Assembly (NCBI GenBank): GCA_045128055.1
Contig: JBGVRC010000125.1
Coordinates: 1 to 29,032, forward strand
Direction: 5' to 3'
Length of the DNA stretch: 29,032 nucleotides
DNA from: Scatosoma sp045128055
GTDB lineage: Bacteria; Bacillota; Clostridia; Christensenellales; Borkfalkiaceae
Shown here: one piece after another, positions 9,036-17,561 of the stretch
How the letters are laid out: each line of letters starts with the position of its first letter
Numbering within the stretch: the first letter of the stretch is position 1
Notes under the pieces: model-generated
The model's database searches: none
What the model was told of the DNA's origin: nothing
Seen by the model: the letters and a program-made list of their open reading frames with translations, nothing else
Program-made: the position numbers and the translations under genes

Positions 9036-10172
9036 ATGACGAAAATTGATATATTTTCCGGCTTTTTGGGCGCGGGCAAAACGACTTTGATTAAAAAACT
9101 CATCACCGAAGCGTACGCGGGTGAAAAAGTCGTGCTTATCGAAAATGAATTTGGCGAAATCGGCATTGACGGCGGCTTTTTACAGGAAGCGGGCGTCAAC
9201 ATCACGGAAATGAACTCGGGCTGTATTTGCTGTTCGCTCGTAGGGGATTTCGCTACGGCGTTAAAGCAGGTGGCGGCGGAATATAATCCCGACAGAATTA
9301 TTATCGAGCCGTCTGGCGTTGGCAAGCTTTCCGACGTAATCAAAGCGGTGAAAAACGCGGCTTTGCAGGACGCGACTTTAAATGCTTTTTGCACGGTCGT
9401 GGACGCGTCTAAGTGCAAAATGTATATGAAAAACTTTGGCGAGTTTTTCAACGACCAAGTGGAAAACGCGGGCTGTATTATTTTATCGCACACAAGTAAA
9501 GCTTCCGAAGAAAAGCTCGCTACGGCGGTTGCGTTGTTGAAAGAGAAAAATCATACGGCCACCATCGTCACGGCGGAGTGGAGCGAACTCGACGGCAAAG
9601 CCATTCTTTCCGCAATGGAACGTAAAGATTGTTTGCAGGCGGAGCTTGATCGTTTGACGGCGGAGACGGAACATCACCACGACCACCACGACCACCACGA
9701 ACATCATCACGAATGTGACGACCCGGATTGCGATTGTCACCACCACGACCACCACGAGCATCATCACGAACACCACCACGAATGTGACGACCCTAACTGC
9801 GATTGTCATCACCATGACCACCACGAACATCACCACCATGAATGTGACGACCCCAACTGCGATTGTCATCACCATGACCATCACGGGCATCATCACCACG
9901 CGGACGAAGTGTTTACAAGCTGGGGTAAGGAAACTACGAAAAAATACACGCAAGAAGAGCTTATCCACGCGCTTGCGGCAATTCAAAACGAAGAATACGG
10001 CGTAGTGCTTCGCGCGAAGGGCATTGTTGCGGGCGAAAACGCCTGGTTGCATTTCGACTACGTACCTGGTGAAATCGACGTAAGAGAAGGTTGCGCGGGT
10101 GTTACGGGCAGGCTTTGCGTAATCGGCTGTCAATTAAACGAAGCCGCTTTATCCAAGCTGTTTGGGCTTTAA
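9036..10172 (+). CDS. COG0523/CobW-family GTPase with His/Cys metal-binding repeats
   Basis: This 378-residue GTPase of the G3E (CobW/ZNG1/YciC) family is a probable zinc or other metal chaperone. Walker A is GFLGAGKT at residues 9-16. The ENEFGEIGIDGG segment follows, then the family metal site C63-I-C65-C66 (GCICC) and IIEPSGVGKLSD. Between the GTPase and C-terminal CobW domains is a very His-rich insertion (residues 213-288) with three units of the form ECDDPNCDCHHHDHH, each adding three Cys and many His. The C-terminal domain (about 295-378) is normal. The ribosome site is AAGGTGG. The next gene encodes a second G3E GTPase, as in zinc-starvation gene sets. I see no obvious Zur operator in the short upstream gap. 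Zinc is the favoured metal by family, but cobalt or nickel cannot be excluded. Confidence 0.92.
   Translation: MTKIDIFSGFLGAGKTTLIKKLITEAYAGEKVVLIENEFGEIGIDGGFLQEAGVNITEMNSGCICCSLVGDFATALKQVAAEYNPDRIIIEPSGVGKLSDVIKAVKNAALQDATLNAFCTVVDASKCKMYMKNFGEFFNDQVENAGCIILSHTSKASEEKLATAVALLKEKNHTATIVTAEWSELDGKAILSAMERKDCLQAELDRLTAETEHHHDHHDHHEHHHECDDPDCDCHHHDHHEHHHEHHHECDDPNCDCHHHDHHEHHHHECDDPNCDCHHHDHHGHHHHADEVFTSWGKETTKKYTQEELIHALAAIQNEEYGVVLRAKGIVAGENAWLHFDYVPGEIDVREGCAGVTGRLCVIGCQLNEAALSKLFGL
9711..9899 (+). repeat. Tandem His/Cys-coding repeat, three units
   Basis: Units run 9711-9779 (69 bases), 9780-9839 (60) and 9840-9899 (60). Each begins GAATGTGACGACCC and encodes ECDDP(D/N)CDC followed by His-rich runs. 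The second and third units are nearly identical in DNA, which indicates recent unit duplication. The first unit carries three extra codons (HEHHH tail). The repeat forms the metal-binding linker of the GTPase. Confidence 0.9.
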
Positions 10173-10192
10173 GAAAAAGGGAGAGAAAGAAT

Positions 10193-11155
10193 ATGGCGAA
10201 AAAACTTCCCGTGGAAACCCCCGTTTATTTGTTTTTGGGTTTTTTAGAATCGGGCAAAACGACCTTTATACAAGAAACGATGCAAGACCCCCGTTTTTCT
10301 TCGGGGGAAAAGACCTTGCTTCTCGTTATGGAAGAAGGGGAAACGGAATACGAAACGATTAAATTTGCGGGCGCGGAAAACGTGGACTACGTTTTGATAG
10401 AAGACAAAGCGCAGTTGACGGAAGAATATTTGTCGCAGCTGCAAGAAAAATACGGCTCGGAAAGGGTGGTTGTCGAATACAACGGTATGTGGGCGTTGGA
10501 AGATTTCTTCCAAGCTATGCCCGAAGGCTGGATGATCAACCAAATTATGACCTTTTTCGACGCGAGAACGGTTCTCAATTACAATGCGAATATGCGCCAG
10601 CTTGTCTTTGATAAAGTGGAAAACGCGCAGCTCGTTGTGTTTAACCGCTTTGACGATAATATGGACAAAATGGCTTTGCACAAGCTCGTTCGCGGGATTA
10701 CTCGCCGTTCGGACATTGTATACGAACGCGCGGACGGCAGAGCGGACTTCGACGATATCGAAGACCCGTTGCCCTTTGATGTCAACGCGCCCGTGATTGA
10801 GATTGAAGACAAGGATTACGCTTTTTTCTATCGCGATTTGACGGAAAATATGGAAGCGTATATCGGCAAAACGGTGAAGTTTAAAGGAATTGTGGCTACG
10901 GACAAGCGCTTATCGCCGCAGGATATCGTTGTGGGTAGACACGTAATGACTTGTTGCGCGGACGATATTCAATATTGCGGGCTCGCCTGCGTTTTGCCCG
11001 ACGTTATGGACCTGCAAACGCGGGACTGGATAAGCGTTACTGCAAAGCTTACCTTTCAAAAACACCGCATTTACAAGGGTAAAGGTCCTGTTTTGGTGGC
11101 GGAAAAGGTTATCGTTTGCGAACCGCCCGAAGAACAGTTGGCGACTTTTTATTGA
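10193..11155 (+). CDS. G3E-type GTPase fused to DUF1980/YcgQ-like C-terminal domain
   Basis: This 320-residue protein has Walker A GFLESGKT at residues 16-23 and a shortened G3E-like GTPase domain. The CxCC metal motif of COG0523 is absent. VVVEYNGMW replaces the usual IIEPSG segment. Residues about 215-320 resemble the C-terminal part of TIGR03943/DUF1980 (YcgQ) proteins: an AYIGKTVKFKG strand, GRHVMTCCADDIQYCGLAC with C254-C255, then a DWISVTAKL barrel segment. In Bacilli DUF1980 proteins occur beside CobW-type zinc chaperones, so metal handling is inferred. The start is ATG 10193, after AAAAAGGGAGAG. The in-frame upstream extension overlaps the previous gene and lacks family similarity. 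It begins 20 bases after the His-rich GTPase stop. Confidence 0.8.
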   Translation: MAKKLPVETPVYLFLGFLESGKTTFIQETMQDPRFSSGEKTLLLVMEEGETEYETIKFAGAENVDYVLIEDKAQLTEEYLSQLQEKYGSERVVVEYNGMWALEDFFQAMPEGWMINQIMTFFDARTVLNYNANMRQLVFDKVENAQLVVFNRFDDNMDKMALHKLVRGITRRSDIVYERADGRADFDDIEDPLPFDVNAPVIEIEDKDYAFFYRDLTENMEAYIGKTVKFKGIVATDKRLSPQDIVVGRHVMTCCADDIQYCGLACVLPDVMDLQTRDWISVTAKLTFQKHRIYKGKGPVLVAEKVIVCEPPEEQLATFY

Positions 11156-11172
11156 GAATAAAGGGATTAAAA

Positions 11173-12402
11173 ATGGGTAAAAAATTGATTAAAATGGCAT
11201 ATAAAATGCCGCCGCAACAAAACTGGAACGCCTTTCGCGATCCGTTGCAAACCAACCCTAACTATATCACGGAAGAACACTACAATCGCATTGTGGAAGC
11301 GGGCTTTACGCACGGTATGGGGCTTTTGGAGCACGGCGCGGACGTAGCGGTTTTGGCGTTGGAAACGGCGCAAAAATGCGGTTTGAAATACTACGTGCGC
11401 GACGAAATCAACTGGGCAAATATTTTGCATAAGGATTTTTATTATCTCAACGCGGAAAATTATAAAAAATATATGCAATACGACTCCTTTGCAGGGGTGT
11501 ATATCCACGACGAACCCAACGCGTCCAAATATCCCGAGCTTGGCGGTATGGTAAAGGGGTATCACGAATTTTTCAAGGGCGTGGGCGAACCGCTCGTCAA
11601 TCTTTTGCCGACGTACGCAAGCCATGTGGAGCAGCTTGGCGCGGCGAGCTATGAAGACTATATCCTTGGATATATCCAAAGCGTACCCACCGACTACGTG
11701 ATGTACGACCACTATCCTTTCCGTTTTAGAGAAAGTGGGGAAGTCGTTTTACATACCGATTATTTGTATAACGTGAGCGCGGTGGCGAAGCTTTGTAAGG
11801 AACACGGCAAAGAGCTTCGTACGTTCGTGCAATCCTGCAATACCGACCGTTTTTCGGGTGAATTGCCGTCGGAAATGCTGTATTTCCAAATCCACACCAA
11901 CCTTGCGCACGGTTCGCGCGCTATCGTGTACTATTATTACTGGGGGGATATGGAAGATTTGGGGCATCACGGTCTTGTGGACGCGCAGGGTGATCCCCAA
12001 CCGATTTATTACGGGGCGAAAAAGATACACGCGCAGCTTTTGGCGTATGAAGACGCTTTGATGGAAAGCGCTTGGCAAAAAACTTTGTACGTAAAAGGGA
12101 GTGCGGCGCACCATAACCAAACAGACTTTGCTCGCTTTGAAAATTCCGTTTGCGAAAAAGACGGCGAAGCGGAGTTTTCTTCCGAATACGACGCGATTGT
12201 CGGGGTGTTTGATTATAAGGGCAAAAAAGCCTATTACGCGGTGAATTATACCCACCCTGGATTAGGGCTTAAAAATAAAATTTCCTTCCGTTTATCGGGC
12301 AACTACGACGTTTATCACGACGGGGAATGCTTTGCCGTTGATAAAGCGGGGAAAATGATTTTAAACGTAGGTTGCGGCGCATTTTTCCTGCCGAAAGAGT
12401 GA
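11173..12402 (+). CDS. Glycoside-hydrolase-like TIM-barrel protein
   Basis: This 409-residue protein has the look of a (beta/alpha)8 glycosidase-like fold, but I cannot assign a family. Suggestive segments are NYITEEHYNRIVEAGFT, GVYIHDEPNASKYPELG with E114 as a possible acid/base, DYVMYDHYPFR, TFVQSCNT, and SRAIVYYYYWG. A C-terminal beta-rich region (about 330-409) contains VGVFDYKGKKAYYAVNYTHP, like the accessory sandwich domains of such enzymes. No signal peptide is visible, so it would act inside the cell. The start is ATG 11173 after an AAAGGG site; the upstream in-frame extension lies inside the preceding gene. It is the last gene before a strong terminator. Substrate unknown. Confidence 0.7.
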   Translation: MGKKLIKMAYKMPPQQNWNAFRDPLQTNPNYITEEHYNRIVEAGFTHGMGLLEHGADVAVLALETAQKCGLKYYVRDEINWANILHKDFYYLNAENYKKYMQYDSFAGVYIHDEPNASKYPELGGMVKGYHEFFKGVGEPLVNLLPTYASHVEQLGAASYEDYILGYIQSVPTDYVMYDHYPFRFRESGEVVLHTDYLYNVSAVAKLCKEHGKELRTFVQSCNTDRFSGELPSEMLYFQIHTNLAHGSRAIVYYYYWGDMEDLGHHGLVDAQGDPQPIYYGAKKIHAQLLAYEDALMESAWQKTLYVKGSAAHHNQTDFARFENSVCEKDGEAEFSSEYDAIVGVFDYKGKKAYYAVNYTHPGLGLKNKISFRLSGNYDVYHDGECFAVDKAGKMILNVGCGAFFLPKE

Positions 12403-12426
12403 AGTTATAATAATATATAATGTAGG

Positions 12427-12457
12427 GGCTGACCATTGCGGTCGGCCTTTTATTTTT
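12427..12457 (+). terminator. Intrinsic terminator
   Basis: GGCTGACC (12427-12434) pairs with GGTCGGCC (12440-12447) across a 5-base loop with one G-T wobble. It is followed by TTTTATTTTT. It closes the nine-gene run that begins with RNase J and insulates the T7SS operon promoter downstream. Confidence 0.92.
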
Positions 12458-12492
12458 GGCTTTGTTAAAATTAAAAAATTTTTTGGAATTTT

Positions 12493-12520
12493 TTGTCAAA
12501 ACACTTGACAAGTTGTCGAA
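12493..12520. promoter_or_regulatory. Inverted repeats over the -35 box, candidate operator
   Basis: TTGTCAA (12493-12499) and TTGACAA (12505-12511) are a perfect 7-base inverted repeat with a 5-base spacer. ACTTG-A-CAAGT (12503-12513) is a second palindrome centred on the -35 box. Another TTGTC follows at 12514-12518. A protein bound here would block RNA polymerase. The Xre-type regulator encoded next is the obvious candidate. Confidence 0.6.
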
Positions 12521-12533
12521 AATATGGCATAAT
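12505..12533 (+). promoter_or_regulatory. Sigma-A-type promoter of the T7SS operon
   Basis: A perfect -35 box TTGACA (12505-12510), a 17-base spacer and a -10 box CATAAT (12528-12533) sit in the only sizeable intergenic gap (12403-12630), just after a terminator. Transcription would start near 12540 and leave a leader of about 90 bases before the regulator gene. No other convincing promoter is visible before the following genes. Confidence 0.85.
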
Positions 12534-12630
12534 ACTTGTGATATTAAGATATTTTGTTTCTTTTTTCACCGTATTTAGCCCAAAAACCAGGGATTTTAAG
12601 ATGAAAAACCAAACAGGTGGAGAAAACAGT

Positions 12631-13011
12631 ATGATTAAATTAAACAAGAATGAAAAAAAGGTTGCTTGCATAGAATTTGCGGATTATTTGCCTGAACTTA
12701 GAAACGTTTTGCATCTCACGCAAAGCCAGTTTGGGGACCTGTGCGGTATTTCTACGGATAGATTATCTCGTATTGAAAACAAGCACGCGGTAATGACGTG
12801 GAGTCAATATACGTCTGTTTTGTTTTTATGTATGATGAATTTGGATGCGAAGGAATTTGTGTTTGCGAATCATTTGATAGCGCCGTCTATTTTACGCTTT
12901 TTCCAACAAAAGCCGGAAAACATTCCGCCTGTTATCAATATTTGTATCCACGAAGAAATTGAAAAAGAATACATCAATAGATATAAAAGGAAAGACGAGT
13001 TCCATATATAA
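12631..13011 (+). CDS. Xre-family helix-turn-helix regulator
   Basis: This 126-residue protein has an HTH_3/Xre-type DNA-binding domain at about residues 20-65 (LRNVLHLTQSQFGDLCGIS, then TDRLSRIENKHAVMTW). The C-terminal part (about 80-126) is unrecognised and ends in charged residues. It is the first gene after the T7SS promoter and so probably controls this operon, including itself, through the inverted repeats over the -35 box. ATG 12631 is preferred for its AGGTGGAG site at 12615-12622. ATG 12601 is in frame with a weaker AGGGA site and would add ten residues. Any start before 12540 is excluded because it would lie upstream of the predicted transcript start. EssC follows after 21 bases. 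Confidence 0.85.
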   Translation: MIKLNKNEKKVACIEFADYLPELRNVLHLTQSQFGDLCGISTDRLSRIENKHAVMTWSQYTSVLFLCMMNLDAKEFVFANHLIAPSILRFFQQKPENIPPVINICIHEEIEKEYINRYKRKDEFHI

Positions 13012-13032
13012 TAGACAGAGCAGGGGGAACGT

Positions 13033-16000
13033 ATGGAAAACTATTTCATTACTTTATTCATCAATAATAGGTATTATCAATATAAAATCGGCGAGTTGAT
13101 ACAAAATTCTTCCAACGGTAGAATTAACGAAAACTTCGTGTCCAACAATAAAAACGTATACCTGCCGTTTTTGATTCAAGGCGATAAGTACTGCCTGCAA
13201 AATAAATCTTCGCAATACCGTGTAAAACGTGAGAATCAAGAAGTAAACGGTTGTGTGGAAATTAACCATGGCGACTATTTTGTGTTCCAAAGCGAAGACG
13301 CCAACTATTCGGTGTTGGTCAGCGAGTATTCGGCTTTTTCTATTGCGGAAAAGGTTTATGTGCTTGGCGAAAACAACGTATTCTTCGGCCGTTCGGACGA
13401 TATGGACGTCGTTATCAATCTCAACAACAACGTTTCCCGTAAATGCGCGGCAATCCGTTACGAACAGGGCGCGCACTATTTGGAAGATTTATCGGGTAAG
13501 ACGGGCGTATATGTAAACGGGCGCAGGGAAAATTCGAAAAAGCTTGCCGCGGGTGATGAAATTTACATTATGGGTACGACGGCGGTGTATTATCCCGACA
13601 AACTCGTTTTGCCAGCTTCGGTGAAAACGACGCTGAAAGAACTTTCTTCTTGCGAATGTTTGTCCCCCAAACCCGTAAAAGAAGATACGCCGTACGTAAG
13701 AACGCCGCGTATTATCAAATCGGAAGATCAGGGTAAGATTATTATTGATCCGCCCCCCGCGCCCGAACAGGCAAAAGACGTTCCTTTTATTTTGGCGGTA
13801 GGGCCGTCCATCACGATGGCGCTTGCTATGTTGGCAAGCTTAGGCGTAACGATTGCCAACGTATTAAACGGCGGCTCGAAAGGCGCGTTGGTGACGGCGG
13901 CTGTTATGGCGGCGAGTATGTTGGCAGGGGCTTTGCTTTGGCCGACATTGCTGCGTAAATATAATAAAAAGCAAAGAATTAAAAACGAAATACATAGACA
14001 AAAACGCTATTCGGCGTACCTTACTGAAAAGGAAGAAGAAATCAAGAAAAAGTACGATAGAAACGCGCGAGTATTGAATGAAAATTTAATGCCTGCTCCG
14101 TCGGCTTTGGTTTCTATCATAGAAGAAAAGAATAGAAGACTTTGGGAAAGAACGCCTAAGGACGACGATTTCTTAAAAGTGCGTTTGGGGATTGGCGAAG
14201 TGGATTTCGCCGTGGATATCCAAGCGCCGCCAAAAGGCTTTTCCTTGGAAGACGACGTTATGCTCGACAAAGCGATTGCGTTGAAGAAGAAATACGAAAA
14301 GATGCAGGGCGTACCCATTGCCATTTCGTTGACGGAGAAAAAAGTCGTTGGCGTTGTGGGGCAAACAACGGACGTTTTGAAGACGATCGTTACCAATCTT
14401 GTTGCGTTGCATTCTTCGGATGAATTAAAGCTCGTTTTGATTTATAACGCAATGGACGTAAACGAGCTGCGTTGGGTAAACGATTTACCGCATACTTGGA
14501 GCAACGATAAAAAACAGCGTTACATAGCGACGAACAAAGAAGAAGCGCGTACGTTGCTGGCTGGCTTGGACGAAATGATCTTGGTTGGCGACGAGACGGT
14601 GAACGCGGAAAGAAATTCTCCTTACTACGTCGTGCTTGTATTAGACGAACATCTCTTGGAAGATCTTCCGTTTAGAAGACATTTGATCAATGCGGAAAAT
14701 ACGCTTGGAATTTCCACGGTATTCTTTGGTAAGCAGTTTAGCGGTATCCCCAAAGAATGCGTTGCGATTATTCAAAAAGACGTAGACGTTTGCGGTATGT
14801 ACGTAAAGAATGAAAACAACAATCGTTTTATTCGCTACGTAGCGGACGAAGTGGACGACGAGTTGATGAAGCGCGCTTCCGTTGGTATCAACAAAATTCC
14901 CGTCAAAATAGAAAAGACGAAGGCAAGTGTTCCTGATAGAGTTAATTTCTTGGATATGTACCGCGTGGGGAACGTGGAAGCCTTGGAAATACTCAATCAT
15001 TGGCGCACAAATATATCGGAAAAGAGTTTGGCTGCGCCTATCGGCGTCAAAGCGGGCGGCGAAGCGTTTGCCTTGGATATTCACGAAAAAGCGCACGGTT
15101 GTCACGGCTTGGTGGCTGGTACGACAGGATCGGGTAAGAGTGAATTTTTACAAGCCTACATTTTGTCGATGATGATCAATTACAGCCCCAACGAAGTTGC
15201 GTTTGTTTTAGTGGACTTTAAGGGCGGCGATATGGCAAGACCTTTCTTGAAATCTCCGCACTTGGCGGCTACCATTTCCAACCTTTCGGGTAATACCTTG
15301 CATAGAGCTTTGATTTCCTTGGAAGCGGAAGTGAAAAACAGACAAAATATCTTCAACCGTTCCGCGGAAAAGCTTGGCGTGGATAAGATTGATATCAATT
15401 CCTATCACAAGTTTTTCAAGGATAAGAAGTTGAGCCTGCCATTGCCGCATTTGATTATCGTAATCGACGAATTTGCGCAGTTGAAATCGCAACATCCCGA
15501 ATTTATGTCTAAGCTTGTGGACATTGCGCAAGTGGGTAGAAGTTTGGGTATCCATTTGATTTTGGCAACGCAAAGACCGAGTGGGGTTATCGATCCGCAG
15601 ATATGGAGCAACTCGAAATTTAAGGTTTGCTTAAAAGTGCTGGATAAACAGGATAGTATGGATATGCTCCGTCGTCCGGAAGCTGCGCTCATCAAGCAAG
15701 CAGGTCGCGCTTACGTGCAAGTCGGCTACGATGAAATTTTTGAGCAAATTCAGTCGGGGTATAGCGGCGCGGATTACGTCGGGCAAGAAAATTACGTGGA
15801 CGAAGAAAGCGTTTCCGTCAACTTAGTAAACTGGCCCGCGGAAAAAATTCGTACGGCGAAAAAGATTTTTAAAGACAAGAAGAGCAATCGTACGCAGTTG
15901 GAAGAAGTGGTTTCCGTTATTGCTTCTACGGGCGAAGAGCAGCGTTTACAAGCGAAACAGCTTTGGTTGCCGCCTTTGCCGCACAGCTTGCTGTTGGAAG

Positions 16001-17556
16001 ATTGCAGCGGCGCGGACGTTGCGTTTGATAAGGATTCTTGGGATAACGCGCCGTTTGGCGAAGTCGTTTGCGGGAAAGTGGATTTACCTGAAAAGCAAGA
16101 ACAACGCTCTTTCGGGATCGATTTTCTCAAAAACGGACATTTGGCGATTTACGGGTCTTCCGGCTCGGGTAAGAGTACCTTGGTGCAAACGATTTTGTAT
16201 GCATACTCCGTCAAATATTCTCCTGAAAAATTCAACGTGTTCGTAATGGATTTCGACGGGAACAGCTTGGCGAGCGTTGCTTCGATGCCGCACTGCGTTA
16301 AATACGCGTCGGACAGCGATGAAAGAGCGGTGGAAGAATTGCTTGGCACGATTCAAAACGTAATCGCCGAACGCAACGAAAAATTTGCGAAGAACCATTG
16401 CGCGAACTACGAATCGTATATAGCGGCGACCAACGATACGATGCCTATGATTGCGCTGGTGGTGGATAACTATTCGGCGTTTAGAGAAAGAATGTATCGT
16501 TCGGAAGACGTGTTGGTGCAAATTGTTTCGGCGGCGCGATCCTGCGGCATATATTTAATGGTTACAGGTAACAGCAAAGGCGCTATTTACTATAAGATGA
16601 CCGAACAAATTTCCAATAAAATCGTTTTGAATATGAACGATTCTGGGGCGTATAGAGATATCTTGAACGTTTCCGTTCCGTTGATGCCCGAACATACGAA
16701 AGGCAGAGCGTTGACGGTGATGGATAATAAGGCGGTGGAAGTGCAATTTGCCGTACCGTTCGATACAGCTAACGAAGCGATGCGCGTCAGCCGTATGCAA
16801 GCCGTGTATGGGCAAATGCGCAAGAATGCAAAAACGGTAGAATATCATTTCGACGCGTCGGCGCTTCCGACTATGGCAGAACCTACCTTCGTGTCGGTAT
16901 ACGAACCGAAGATGGAAACGTTGGAGCGGCTTCAAGACGAAGCGGAAAGCTTGATAATAGGGTACGATATTTCGACCAATGAACCCAAAGGCGCAAGTCT
17001 TTCCGAATCGCAAAACATTTTTATCGGGACAAGGGGAAATGAAGAAGTTGCGCCGTTTATCGTCAACCGATTTGCCTTTAATACCGATAAGCGCGTATGC
17101 GTAATTACGGAAAAAGGCGCGGATAAATTTGACGACGGAATCGAGCTTGTTACCGACGTGGACGGCTTTGTGGCAGAACTCGTTGCCTTGAATGAAGAAG
17201 AACGGAAAGACACGGTAATTGTGGTGGACGGGTTCTGTGATTTCTACGACAGAATTTCGGACGACGCGTTGATGGTGTTGGAAAGAGCATTGAAAAACGG
17301 GCTGAACGTGACAATGTTGACTTTTGACGCTATGCAAAGAATAAGCGATTATCGCGATACGGGCTTGTACGTATATCTTGTTCGGACGCAAAGCGGGGCA
17401 ATCGTAGGCGGGCAAATCGACGACGTGTTGGCATCGTCCATTACGACGGATATCTACGAAGTATCGCACAAGTTTAGAGAGAAGCAGTTGGAAGATACGC
17501 AGGCAATCGTTTATTGCGGTAAAAAGATAGCGTACGTAAATATTGATAGGAGTTGA
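13033..17556 (+). CDS. essC: T7SS FtsK/SpoIIIE-type ATPase EssC with FHA domain
   Basis: This 1507-residue protein is the motor and substrate-recognition ATPase of firmicute T7SS, membrane-anchored with most of its mass in the cytoplasm. The N-terminal ~85 residues resemble a degenerate first FHA domain. A second FHA (about 95-190) keeps R120 (GRSDD), S135 (VSRKC) and N162 (VYVNG), the positions that contact phosphothreonine; the usual His after VSR is Cys. Two membrane helices lie at about 250-278 and 284-306. ATPase domain 1 has Walker A GTTGSGKS (696-703) and Walker B with D812-E. Domain 2 has GSSGSGKS (1041-1048), but its Walker B reads VVDNY, lacking the catalytic Glu. Domain 3 (from about 1320) has no Walker A lysine. 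The ribosome site is CAGGGGG before ATG 13033. The gene overlaps the YukD region at its stop. Confidence 0.96.
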   Translation: MENYFITLFINNRYYQYKIGELIQNSSNGRINENFVSNNKNVYLPFLIQGDKYCLQNKSSQYRVKRENQEVNGCVEINHGDYFVFQSEDANYSVLVSEYSAFSIAEKVYVLGENNVFFGRSDDMDVVINLNNNVSRKCAAIRYEQGAHYLEDLSGKTGVYVNGRRENSKKLAAGDEIYIMGTTAVYYPDKLVLPASVKTTLKELSSCECLSPKPVKEDTPYVRTPRIIKSEDQGKIIIDPPPAPEQAKDVPFILAVGPSITMALAMLASLGVTIANVLNGGSKGALVTAAVMAASMLAGALLWPTLLRKYNKKQRIKNEIHRQKRYSAYLTEKEEEIKKKYDRNARVLNENLMPAPSALVSIIEEKNRRLWERTPKDDDFLKVRLGIGEVDFAVDIQAPPKGFSLEDDVMLDKAIALKKKYEKMQGVPIAISLTEKKVVGVVGQTTDVLKTIVTNLVALHSSDELKLVLIYNAMDVNELRWVNDLPHTWSNDKKQRYIATNKEEARTLLAGLDEMILVGDETVNAERNSPYYVVLVLDEHLLEDLPFRRHLINAENTLGISTVFFGKQFSGIPKECVAIIQKDVDVCGMYVKNENNNRFIRYVADEVDDELMKRASVGINKIPVKIEKTKASVPDRVNFLDMYRVGNVEALEILNHWRTNISEKSLAAPIGVKAGGEAFALDIHEKAHGCHGLVAGTTGSGKSEFLQAYILSMMINYSPNEVAFVLVDFKGGDMARPFLKSPHLAATISNLSGNTLHRALISLEAEVKNRQNIFNRSAEKLGVDKIDINSYHKFFKDKKLSLPLPHLIIVIDEFAQLKSQHPEFMSKLVDIAQVGRSLGIHLILATQRPSGVIDPQIWSNSKFKVCLKVLDKQDSMDMLRRPEAALIKQAGRAYVQVGYDEIFEQIQSGYSGADYVGQENYVDEESVSVNLVNWPAEKIRTAKKIFKDKKSNRTQLEEVVSVIASTGEEQRLQAKQLWLPPLPHSLLLEDCSGADVAFDKDSWDNAPFGEVVCGKVDLPEKQEQRSFGIDFLKNGHLAIYGSSGSGKSTLVQTILYAYSVKYSPEKFNVFVMDFDGNSLASVASMPHCVKYASDSDERAVEELLGTIQNVIAERNEKFAKNHCANYESYIAATNDTMPMIALVVDNYSAFRERMYRSEDVLVQIVSAARSCGIYLMVTGNSKGAIYYKMTEQISNKIVLNMNDSGAYRDILNVSVPLMPEHTKGRALTVMDNKAVEVQFAVPFDTANEAMRVSRMQAVYGQMRKNAKTVEYHFDASALPTMAEPTFVSVYEPKMETLERLQDEAESLIIGYDISTNEPKGASLSESQNIFIGTRGNEEVAPFIVNRFAFNTDKRVCVITEKGADKFDDGIELVTDVDGFVAELVALNEEERKDTVIVVDGFCDFYDRISDDALMVLERALKNGLNVTMLTFDAMQRISDYRDTGLYVYLVRTQSGAIVGGQIDDVLASSITTDIYEVSHKFREKQLEDTQAIVYCGKKIAYVNIDRS

Positions 17557-17561
17557 TGATT

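Noticed and set aside
9711..9899. Repeat region as a CRISPR array
   Set aside because: Units are contiguous, in frame and without spacers; they encode a metal-binding linker.
9483..10133. 216-residue minus-strand frame rich in Val and Met
   Set aside because: It is the complement of the His/Cys repeat of the COG0523 GTPase; the hydrophobic repeats arise from His codons read backwards.
10091..10192. N-terminal extension of the second GTPase into the first GTPase gene
   Set aside because: The extension is a shadow of the upstream gene; a good ribosome site precedes ATG 10193 and the GTPase family start fits there.
12403..12423. TATAAT-like sequences as a second promoter
   Set aside because: No suitable -35 box at the right distance, and transcription would run straight into the terminator at 12427.
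12493..12630. N-terminal extension of the Xre regulator from 12493
   Set aside because: It would begin upstream of the predicted transcript start and overlap the promoter; ATG 12631 has the better ribosome site.
16555..17469. 304-residue minus-strand frame
   Set aside because: Antisense of the EssC third ATPase region; no recognisable domain or start signal.
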